From Candidatus Hodarchaeota archaeon (GTDB taxonomy: Archaea; Asgardarchaeota; Heimdallarchaeia; Hodarchaeales; Hodarchaeaceae), in the NCBI GenBank assembly GCA_016839665.1, contig JAEOTU010000076.1, positions 1 through 32,181 of the forward strand: DNA of 32,181 nucleotides. The letters are read 5' to 3'. Below, one piece after another: positions 16,721-24,417 of the stretch; the first letter of the stretch is position 1, and each line of letters begins with the position of its first letter. Position numbers and translations under genes: made by a program. Below the pieces are notes generated by a model that did not search any database, was not told the origin of the DNA, and saw only the letters and a program-made list of their open reading frames with translations.

Positions 16721-18700
16721 GTGAACGCTTTTTTCCATTCCAAATTCCTCCTGTTCATTTGTTTTTCATTAATTTTTATTCCGATTCTTCATCCTGATCT
16801 AAAAACAAAAGAAAATCCTATTCAACCTTTAATCTCCCCAAAGATTCATGTTTCAACCTCCTCTAATGAGGTAGCTAAAATTGTTGTAGATATTTCTCAT
16901 GGTTATGAAGTGTTTATTCCGGCTAAAGCCTCAACAATGGGAGGGCTGTTAGAGGGAACAAAAGAGTTTCAAGTCATATCAACAACTATGAAACAGCAAA
17001 TAAATGATTCTATTCTTGCTGATGCTGATGTTTTTGTTATAATGTCTCCAGATCCTAATTTAAATTATTCTAACGATGAAATACAATCAGTTAAGAAATT
17101 TTGGCAGAATAAAGGTAGTCTTTTGCTTGTCGGTGCTTTAACATTTGGAGAAAGTGCCCGATCTAATTCTGAATTGAACAAGATAGTAGATGCTCTGGGG
17201 TTCAACCTGTCTTTCGCTACAGCTCAGGAACCTGTAACAAAAATTGAAACAAATTCTCCTCCCACACATGATACTATGTATAATTTGAACTCTTTTCTCT
17301 TACTTGGCACTTCCATTACTATCAATGACGAAACGAACATTCAAATCTTGACTAGAGGGAATAATAAAAAAGTTAATTTTGCAGTCTTTGAAAATGAAAC
17401 TCATAGAGCCGCCTTTTTGGGATCAAATAGTCCTCTAAATGAACACAGAGATTACGAGGACGATGACCATCGTGATGATCATTATCAGTTCCAATATAAT
17501 CTTATGAATTGGCTTTCATATAACCCCCCAAAGGCCCTCGAGGATTATCTACCTATAAAGGTCTATTCTGGTGTCGAAAGTCCGAATAGCATCACTGACA
17601 TCAAAAAGCTTCCTTTTTATCAAGGGATGTGCCATTTCCATACTGCAATAAGCAATGTAAACGCTCCTTACCCCGAAATGGCTGATGCATTAGAGGAATT
17701 GAACCATGATTTTGTAATTGTGACTGACTACAACACAGTAGCTGGAGGCCCAGCCTTACGAGACTATTTTCAATCAAAACATATAGACGACATTATTGTT
17801 ATTGATGGTGAAGAAGCAACAGAGAATTTATATCATACTGTTGGTTGGTTCGAAAAAGAAACTGCAACGGATATTTTAGGAGTCCTGAACCCTCTAGAAA
17901 AAATTGAACTCTTCCATGATCAAAATAGTCCAGCTTTTCTTGCCCATCCTTCCTGGTTAATCACTCCTGATTATCCAAGGGTTTGGGATCATGACCTGTA
18001 TCCGTTTGATGGATATGAACCAGTAAATTCAGGTTGGCTTCAAGGTAACGGTAATTTGGCAGTTTATCCTTTTTATGGAGCAACTGACTCACATTCTGCA
18101 GAACTTTATGTTAACGACGGTTTAGGGATGGTTTGGAATTATGTTTTTACAGATAATATCAGTGAAAGTCCTGATTGGTGGACAGAAGCTCTTTTTGATC
18201 GAAAAGTAGTCATTTACAGCCATTTAGGGGATTACTATTTTGGTGATAAGCTATTAGTAGATGAAATTGTTGGTCGGTTGAATGACGAAGATCCTCCAGT
18301 AATAACTATTGTTTCACCAATTTCAGTTACCCAAGGGAAACAAACAACATTTACCGCAGTCATAACAGATGCTTCTCAAATTTCTGAAGTTAAATTGACA
18401 GTCATGGTAGATGGTATTCTCAAAGGCACATTTAAGCTCCAAAGCGATCAAAATAATTATTCACTCTTTAATCATGATCTAGGAACCTTTTCTGAGGAAG
18501 AATCAGTTAAACTCGTTCTTAGTGCTTCCGACTCGCTGGATTACTCATCAACTAGCAGCGTAGAATTGACAATCCAGAAAAGCAGTGATTCTTCTAGTTC
18601 AAGTAGTACAAGCAACGCCTCAAGTGGATCCTCGCTTATAATTGTCCTTGCAGGAATGGCAATACTAATCGTCTACAGAATAAGAACCAAGAAGCAGTGA
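16721..18700 (+). CDS. Secreted PHP/CehA-like metallohydrolase with N-terminal GATase-like domain
   Basis: Exported two-domain protein of 659 aa, starting at GTG 16721 before a signal peptide (residues about 8-22). Residues about 52-270 resemble a class I glutamine-amidotransferase-like (DUF4350-type) alpha/beta domain: VDISHGYEVFIP, DVFVIMSPDPN, GSLLLVGA. Residues about 295-520 are a PHP-type domain with HFH (305-307), TDYN (335-338), GEE (363-365), His372, AHPSW (408-412) and TDSH (455-458), a complete ligand set. The TDxNTVAGG stretch is typical of the CehA/McbA metallohydrolase branch. An Ig-like domain and a Ser-rich stalk lead to a C-terminal membrane segment ending RIRTKKQ. A paralog lies tail to tail 64 bases away. 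The substrate is unknown. Confidence 0.87.
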   Translation: MNAFFHSKFLLFICFSLIFIPILHPDLKTKENPIQPLISPKIHVSTSSNEVAKIVVDISHGYEVFIPAKASTMGGLLEGTKEFQVISTTMKQQINDSILADADVFVIMSPDPNLNYSNDEIQSVKKFWQNKGSLLLVGALTFGESARSNSELNKIVDALGFNLSFATAQEPVTKIETNSPPTHDTMYNLNSFLLLGTSITINDETNIQILTRGNNKKVNFAVFENETHRAAFLGSNSPLNEHRDYEDDDHRDDHYQFQYNLMNWLSYNPPKALEDYLPIKVYSGVESPNSITDIKKLPFYQGMCHFHTAISNVNAPYPEMADALEELNHDFVIVTDYNTVAGGPALRDYFQSKHIDDIIVIDGEEATENLYHTVGWFEKETATDILGVLNPLEKIELFHDQNSPAFLAHPSWLITPDYPRVWDHDLYPFDGYEPVNSGWLQGNGNLAVYPFYGATDSHSAELYVNDGLGMVWNYVFTDNISESPDWWTEALFDRKVVIYSHLGDYYFGDKLLVDEIVGRLNDEDPPVITIVSPISVTQGKQTTFTAVITDASQISEVKLTVMVDGILKGTFKLQSDQNNYSLFNHDLGTFSEEESVKLVLSASDSLDYSSTSSVELTIQKSSDSSSSSSTSNASSGSSLIIVLAGMAILIVYRIRTKKQ

Positions 18701-18764
18701 CAGTTTAATGACTTCAAAGAGAGTAGAAGAAGAAACATTATCAAATTGCTGAGAACGTTTTAAA

Positions 18765-20747
18765 TCATTTACGTTTTTTTGTTCTAAATTTAATCACTAG
18801 AATTAGTGGAATAACTGAAAGCCATGTCAAACTAGGAGTTGAAGTAGCAATCGTTGTTGAAGCCGTGGTGCTATCTTCTCCTATAGTAACTGTAAATACT
18901 TGAGTCGTTTGGAAACCTTTGTCATCCTCAGCTTTAACTGAAAGCTGTAGAGTTGTTCCTGAATCAAAGGTTCCCAAATTCTTGCTAAACCGACCAACTA
19001 CAGTTAGGTCTGGATCCATCTTACCTTTTGAGACACCATTCACAGTTAAAGTAACAACAGTAGGAGAAACATCATCAACAATAACATCGACTATTACATC
19101 CTCCTCTGGTGAGAAATTATCAGAGGAATTTAGAGAAATTCTAGGTGCAGTTTCATCCTCAAATCGAGCAAGCAGTTCATCTAATAACAATTGATCTCCT
19201 GCATATACATCGTCCTTAGGGTTATAAATTACTATTCTACTTTTGTTAAAAGCTTCTGTCCACCATTTTGGATCGCTGCTAATGTCTTCAGTGAAAACAT
19301 ACATCCATGTCTTGTTCCATGTCGCACCAGAGTCATCGGGTCCTCCGTACCATGGTTTTCCTGTATAAACCAGATTTCCACTCCCTTGAATAAATCCAGA
19401 ATTGATAATTTCATACCCATCAAAGGAATATAAAGTAGGATCCCATATACGAGGATAATCTGGAGAAATTAACCATGACGGATGAGCAAGAATGCAAGGA
19501 CTTCCTTGTGCATGAAATAACTCAATCCGTTCAACAGGATTCAGAACACCTGCAATATCTTCAGTTAATCCCCAACCCGTGGTATGATATTGGCCTAGGC
19601 CTGTTACTTCCACTCCATTAATGATTTGAATCAATCTGTTTTTCACTGTGTATTTTCCGCTGGTAATCGTCTGATTAAATGCTGGACCCCCTGCGACAGC
19701 GTTATAATCAGTAACAACAATGAATTGGTATCCTAGTTCCACTGATCTCGCTGCAATTTGATCATTGGTAAGGGCAATCAAACTAGTCTCGGTATGGAAA
19801 TGGCAAACACCTTTAAAATAGGGTAGCTGTCGAAGTTCTGCTTCGGAAATTGAGTTCTGTAAACCCGTATACATTTTTATTGGACGATAATCTTCAATTG
19901 CTTCTGGTGCACGAGAGGAGAGCCAATGAAAAATGTTTAATTGAAATTGATAGTGATGAGTGTAGTTAAGAGCGTTAGGATCATGCATGAGAGTTCTTGA
20001 ATTGAATTCGAAAAGAGGATCAACACCTCCTAAGAAGACCGCTCTGTGGCTAGAATTACTCCATGCAACATAATTTGGGTTGCCTTTCCGCTCAGAGATG
20101 ACTTCAGCCTCTGGTTCGTTTCCAATATCAATTGGACAGCCATCATAAAAATATGTACTGGTAATTCCATATGTTAAGGGGTGATCTGGAAGACTATTAG
20201 TATTCAGGCCACGTGCGTGAACGGTACGATCCTCGTCAAAAGTAATATTGAAACCGAGATTTGAGACAATCCTATTTATTTCGGAGTTAGGACGATATAA
20301 TTCAAAACCAACTCCTTGAAAAGATCCACTAAATAATATTCTCCCGCCTGATTTCCAAAAATTTGATACTGCCGAGATCTCTGATGTAGTATACGGAACA
20401 TTGGGGTCAGGTGTAATTATCATAAGTATATCAATATCAGCAAGTACACTATCATTTATTTCTTGCATAAACAGAGGAACAACTTCATATTTCCCAGTTG
20501 CTTCCAAAATTGCTCCCATTGGTGAAACTTTACCTGGAATGAAAACTTCCCAACCATGCGAGATATCTACTAAAATCCGAGTTTTATCAAGGTCATCAAT
20601 GCTTTTAATAGTATTACTGTCTATTAATAGCTGCGACGATGTTCTATTGAAACCTGAAAGCGGTTGATAAGAAAAAAAAACAACCCCGAAAACAAAACAA
20701 ATGACTATTATTGACCATAATGACTTTGAAATTTTTGTTCTATTCAT
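18765..20747 (-). CDS. Paralogous secreted PHP/CehA-like protein, last metal ligand changed
   Basis: 660 aa, same architecture as its convergent neighbour 16721-18700. A signal segment (about 11-27) is followed by a GATase-like domain (VDISHGWEVFIP, ITPDPNVPY), the PHP domain, an Ig-like domain and a Thr/Ser stalk, then a C-terminal membrane segment ending KFRTKKRK. PHP ligands are kept at HFH (316-318), TDYN (346-349), GVE (378-380), H388 and HPSW (422-425). Where the neighbour has ATDSHS this protein has PDDSGA (470-475), so the final His is gone. The protein may bind fewer metals, act differently, or be inactive. Start ATG 20747. It is divergent from the EEP gene at 20970. Confidence 0.87.
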   Translation of the reverse strand: MNRTKISKSLWSIIVICFVFGVVFFSYQPLSGFNRTSSQLLIDSNTIKSIDDLDKTRILVDISHGWEVFIPGKVSPMGAILEATGKYEVVPLFMQEINDSVLADIDILMIITPDPNVPYTTSEISAVSNFWKSGGRILFSGSFQGVGFELYRPNSEINRIVSNLGFNITFDEDRTVHARGLNTNSLPDHPLTYGITSTYFYDGCPIDIGNEPEAEVISERKGNPNYVAWSNSSHRAVFLGGVDPLFEFNSRTLMHDPNALNYTHHYQFQLNIFHWLSSRAPEAIEDYRPIKMYTGLQNSISEAELRQLPYFKGVCHFHTETSLIALTNDQIAARSVELGYQFIVVTDYNAVAGGPAFNQTITSGKYTVKNRLIQIINGVEVTGLGQYHTTGWGLTEDIAGVLNPVERIELFHAQGSPCILAHPSWLISPDYPRIWDPTLYSFDGYEIINSGFIQGSGNLVYTGKPWYGGPDDSGATWNKTWMYVFTEDISSDPKWWTEAFNKSRIVIYNPKDDVYAGDQLLLDELLARFEDETAPRISLNSSDNFSPEEDVIVDVIVDDVSPTVVTLTVNGVSKGKMDPDLTVVGRFSKNLGTFDSGTTLQLSVKAEDDKGFQTTQVFTVTIGEDSTTASTTIATSTPSLTWLSVIPLILVIKFRTKKRK

Positions 20748-20929
20748 TTTCCAATCATCACATTTAGTTAATAATATTTTCAGAATCCAATTAACTTGTT
20801 ATCTTCATTTTCTCTTTAAGTCTTTTTTCTTAATTTAACAACAGTAAGTTGAGAGCGCCAATATTTATTATTACTATTTGATACCTTCAAATCATGATGT
20901 TAATCTAAAAAGTTGGTTCTATTTCATTC

Positions 20930-20944
20930 TTTATACTTATAATA
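20930..20944 (+). promoter_or_regulatory. TATA-box candidate for the EEP gene
   Basis: TTTATACTTATAATA lies 26-40 bases before ATG 20970 and is the only strong TATA-like element in the 222-base divergent spacer on this strand. It predicts a very short leader, in line with the absence of a ribosome binding site in front of the ATG. Confidence 0.4.
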
Positions 20945-20969
20945 TGCCATAGTAATAAGGGATCCAAAA

Positions 20970-22070
20970 ATGCTTCAATTTATGAAGAAATATTTTTATT
21001 TTTATATAGTTATAATGATCACTCTAGTTTTGCCATTAATTCCAGTCTCTATCACTGCTCATTCCTCTGAAACCATAGAAGTCACATTTATGAGTTATAA
21101 TATTAATTCAGGTGGCCAAGATGGCGAGAAGAGTGGACGTAAGGAGGAATGGTTGACAGTATTGAAGGAAGAGTCCCCTGATATTATTTGTTTTCAAGAA
21201 GCTGATGAATGGCATATTAGTCGGAAGAATTACCTAGGAAAATATCAAGATGAGCTCAATAAGTATTTTGATGAGGATTTTTCATGGGGATATGCGACAG
21301 ATGGAGCTGCTCAAGGATGGGGTGACAAGGCTGTTCTTTCTAGATACCCCATAATAAACCACACATGGTATAAAGGTACTCAAACCGAATATAATGGAAC
21401 AGTTACTTTTGATAATGCTGTTCAGCACGTGACAATCGAAATTATGAACGAGTTAGTCCATGTTTTCAATTTCAGACTCAAAAGTGGCCCAATTTTTGCA
21501 GATGATCGTCATTTAGAGATGATAGGAATTTTATCAATTATCAATGATCTTCCTTCGAATGAGTCGGTTCTCGTAATAGGAGATCTGAATTCATATTCTC
21601 CAGTTGATTGTGGAGACTCGAATTTAGAACCGAATTGCGAGGCTGGAGCGTACACAATTGAACAATCTGGAATAGGCCCAGTTACAGAACTTCTTAATGC
21701 CAACTATACGGATGCTTACCGATGTTGTCATCCTGATGAACCTGGTTTTACGGTTGTTGCAGAGAATTGGGGTGTAGGATTACGACCTTTCTGCCGAATT
21801 GATTATATTTTTGTCTCCCCTAACAAGGCTGATGATTTAGTTAGTTCCAACTTTATTGTATCCAATATGGCAACCTATGGTTCAGATCATTATCCAGTTA
21901 CAGCAACAATTAAGTTTGGTACACCTGATCCAACAACAACGATACGAGAAAATACAACCATTTCAACCAATGCGGATTCCACGGCCAGTTCTAGCAAACA
22001 AACACCATTATTTTTTTTCTTTGGGGTATTATCTCTAATAGTATTTTCAATCAAGAAGAAGAGATTTTAA
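20970..22070 (+). CDS. Surface-anchored endonuclease/exonuclease/phosphatase (EEP) family protein
   Basis: 366 aa, start ATG 20970. The signal peptide spans about 5-30 (a hydrophobic run ending SITAHS). The EEP (DNase I/Mg-dependent phosphodiesterase) fold is marked by SYNINSGG with N44, FQEAD with E77, LSRYPI (123-128), GDLNS (204-208), RIDYIF (276-281) and SDHYPV (305-310). The mid-domain strand that normally carries a catalytic His (NTHL in many members) reads FNFRL (166-170), so this His may be replaced. Possible substrates are nucleic acids, phospholipid headgroups or inositol phosphates; the sequence does not decide. A Thr/Ser stalk, a membrane segment after TPLF and the tail KKKRF anchor it at the surface. 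Confidence 0.88.
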   Translation: MLQFMKKYFYFYIVIMITLVLPLIPVSITAHSSETIEVTFMSYNINSGGQDGEKSGRKEEWLTVLKEESPDIICFQEADEWHISRKNYLGKYQDELNKYFDEDFSWGYATDGAAQGWGDKAVLSRYPIINHTWYKGTQTEYNGTVTFDNAVQHVTIEIMNELVHVFNFRLKSGPIFADDRHLEMIGILSIINDLPSNESVLVIGDLNSYSPVDCGDSNLEPNCEAGAYTIEQSGIGPVTELLNANYTDAYRCCHPDEPGFTVVAENWGVGLRPFCRIDYIFVSPNKADDLVSSNFIVSNMATYGSDHYPVTATIKFGTPDPTTTIRENTTISTNADSTASSSKQTPLFFFFGVLSLIVFSIKKKRF

Positions 22071-22224
22071 TTACAGGATTCTTTGTTACTAAATTGGTTT
22101 GTATTTCGCTCTAACAAAAATTTTTGATCATCAGAAACCATCTGAAAAAACTATAAAAGGTTGAAAATACTAGAAATAATCCCTTATAATATCGAAATTT
22201 ATAATTAATAGGTTGTATATGTAA

Positions 22225-24168
22225 ATGAAAATCATAAAATTGAAAGTGATTCCTTTCCTAATTTTATTGTTAATTCCCTTAGGAGTCTTTTTCGCTCCTC
22301 AACAAGTGGGAGCAATTCCTTCTGCCGCAACAGCGGTGGATTGGACTCCTAAGTATCCAAAAGTGGGAGATACTGTAACCATTCAGTATAACACGACCGC
22401 TGGATCGTTGGATTTTTCAATCACATCCCTCTATCTACAATGGGGATTTGATTTTAATGGGAATTATGACCCTAATCTTGGCCGAATTACTCCAGTACCT
22501 CCCAGTAAAAAATGGTATCTGCCTAATTCAGTTAAAGGTTATAATGGGTTCTTATTAGCCTCTCCAATGACAAATATTTCCTCTGAAATCTGGGAAATTT
22601 CCCTCACGATGCAGGATGATTTACCTGATCGGATTCGATTCTATTTCAGTGTTAATTCCAATGGGGCTGACCCCCGTGACGGCAGTCAAAACAGTGCCTG
22701 GTTTATTGACCCCCTTTTTTCCACTGAAGGTGTTTATATCATTGATCCCTCTGTAGCTGAAACAAATTTTGTTAAAAAAACAAATTCCTTCACTGTTACT
22801 GTTCGTGGTAACGCCTCCGCCACAGATTGGGCTGTTCAGTTGGGTGGACGCTCTGACTCTGCTCTCACATGTACTGTCAGCTCTCCCACCTACGACTCCA
22901 CATCAGGGTGGTGGACACTGACTGTTGGACTCCCAGCCTCAATTGAAGTGGGTTTGTATGATTTGATAGTGTCAGCATCTGTTGGAGGAACATCCTGGTC
23001 TGATATAGAGGCAAATGCAATTCAAGTGGTAGATTCTTTCAAAACTGATTATACTATCGCGTTACTTGGTGATCAAGAAATGAATCCTCATGCTGGTACC
23101 GCGTATGCAATCGATGGTTCTCTTCACGGAAATAATAACTTCTCTACCCTTCTCAAAGAACTTTCAATCATTAATGCGGATCTCTTTGTGAATTTAGGTT
23201 CTACAACTCATTGGGGTGATATTGAAACCATGCAGCAATATACAGAATATATTGGACTCTTTTATAATCTCCCCCATGTCTATGTAGCATCTCATCGTGA
23301 CCGCTTCATTGGATCCGAAGCTGATTGGGAGTACACAGGTGCGGGACTTGGCGCCCTTGAGAGAATTGTCGGTATCCGCCATAAGCAATGGATGTACGGT
23401 AACCATTACTTCATTAGTATCTACACAGGTGACCACCGAATGGATCAAACGGAACTCGATTGGTTCAGCAGTACGATGGGTAGCGCATCTGGTAACGCGA
23501 AATTTCTAATGATCCACGATCCAATTGGCTATGAAACGACTTACAATCCAACAGGTCAAAATGCTATTGATGAAGATGGTCGTTCAAAATTAGCTCCTCT
23601 TGTTAAAAGCGGTAATATTGATTATTATATCCATGCGTCAGCAGGTGTTGATGGTTCTCAACAAGTAACTCAAACTGGAGCTTTCCATATCGGTCAAAGC
23701 GGTGCCATCCAGGGATATCGCATTTTAAAGATATCTAACAATGAGATTACTAAATGGGATTACACGACTAATGACGAACTCTATCCCTGGGGTAAAGTTA
23801 GTTCCGCGTTTAGTGGTACAAATGATGGTACTGAGGAAACAGCTACAGGATCTATCACGAATAATCTAGCAGAAGATTTGTCAGCTGCACGCATCGTTTT
23901 CCAGATGAAATCAGGCAACAGCTATGAAACTGATGTTGGTGAGGTTTATTCCCAATACGATAAAGGTGGAGTAACACATGTCGAAGTTCATGTTCCTGTT
24001 TCAGCAGGAGCTACTAAATCGGTGACAGTTTCCAAGGTTAGCGTAAACACTACTACAACTGAAACAACAACCACCACCACAGATGGTGGAGGAGCCCCTG
24101 GGTTCGAATTCTTTGTTGTGATATTTGCCGTTATTCCTATTATTCAACGACGTAAAAGAAGAAGATGA
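22225..24168 (+). CDS. Surface-anchored pseudo-metallophosphoesterase
   Basis: 647 aa, start ATG 22225 with a clear signal peptide (about 4-30). It is collinear with the next gene (24418-26403). An N-terminal beta domain of CBM25-like look (VDWTPKYPKVGDTVTIQY, about 38-165) is followed by an Ig-like domain (about 170-270), a metallophosphoesterase-fold domain (about 275-510), another beta domain and a Thr-rich stalk. A GGAPGFE membrane anchor ends RRKRRR. The active site is lost: DQQH of the neighbour is DQEM (283-286), GDMTEW is GSTTHW (325-330), GNHD is SHRD (356-359), and GHMH is ASAG (471-474). Fold-defining residues and HDP (431-433) remain. The open, long reading frame argues for a kept non-enzymatic role, perhaps binding or regulation, not a dead gene. 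Confidence 0.85.
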   Translation: MKIIKLKVIPFLILLLIPLGVFFAPQQVGAIPSAATAVDWTPKYPKVGDTVTIQYNTTAGSLDFSITSLYLQWGFDFNGNYDPNLGRITPVPPSKKWYLPNSVKGYNGFLLASPMTNISSEIWEISLTMQDDLPDRIRFYFSVNSNGADPRDGSQNSAWFIDPLFSTEGVYIIDPSVAETNFVKKTNSFTVTVRGNASATDWAVQLGGRSDSALTCTVSSPTYDSTSGWWTLTVGLPASIEVGLYDLIVSASVGGTSWSDIEANAIQVVDSFKTDYTIALLGDQEMNPHAGTAYAIDGSLHGNNNFSTLLKELSIINADLFVNLGSTTHWGDIETMQQYTEYIGLFYNLPHVYVASHRDRFIGSEADWEYTGAGLGALERIVGIRHKQWMYGNHYFISIYTGDHRMDQTELDWFSSTMGSASGNAKFLMIHDPIGYETTYNPTGQNAIDEDGRSKLAPLVKSGNIDYYIHASAGVDGSQQVTQTGAFHIGQSGAIQGYRILKISNNEITKWDYTTNDELYPWGKVSSAFSGTNDGTEETATGSITNNLAEDLSAARIVFQMKSGNSYETDVGEVYSQYDKGGVTHVEVHVPVSAGATKSVTVSKVSVNTTTTETTTTTTDGGGAPGFEFFVVIFAVIPIIQRRKRRR

Positions 24169-24187
24169 TTTTTTTTATTTCTTCTTC
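24158..24187 (+). terminator. Hairpin across the stop codon of the pseudo-phosphoesterase gene
   Basis: GAAGAAG (24158-24164, last codons of the K/R tail) can pair with CTTCTTC (24181-24187). The loop contains the TGA stop and a run of eight T (24169-24176), and more T follow the stem. It is probably the 3' end of the transcript. The loop is long, so the hairpin itself is uncertain, but the T-rich tract is typical for archaeal termination. Confidence 0.45.
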
Positions 24188-24347
24188 CTTTTTATCAAAA
24201 AAAAATTTTCTATTAATACTAATATGAATTAATAGGCCGAAGAAGTAGCTATTGAAGTATTGAGGCTGAATCTACAATTTTGCTCTCAGTTGTCTAGATT
24301 ATTAGTAGTAGAGTTCTTTCCTTAGAATCTCAACTTTTTCTAGATAA

Positions 24348-24410
24348 ATTTTATATTTGGTACTATAATTTCTCTACTAAGTTCAAAAGCAATTAAATTT
24401 CGCATGGTGA
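24348..24410 (+). promoter_or_regulatory. TATA candidate and ribosome binding site for the 24418 gene
   Basis: ATTTTATATT at 24348-24357 is a good TBP site candidate that would start transcription near 24380. GGTGA at 24406-24410 lies seven bases before ATG 24418 and fits the GGTGA type of ribosome binding site used by other genes here. Confidence 0.45.
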
Positions 24411-24417
24411 TTATATC

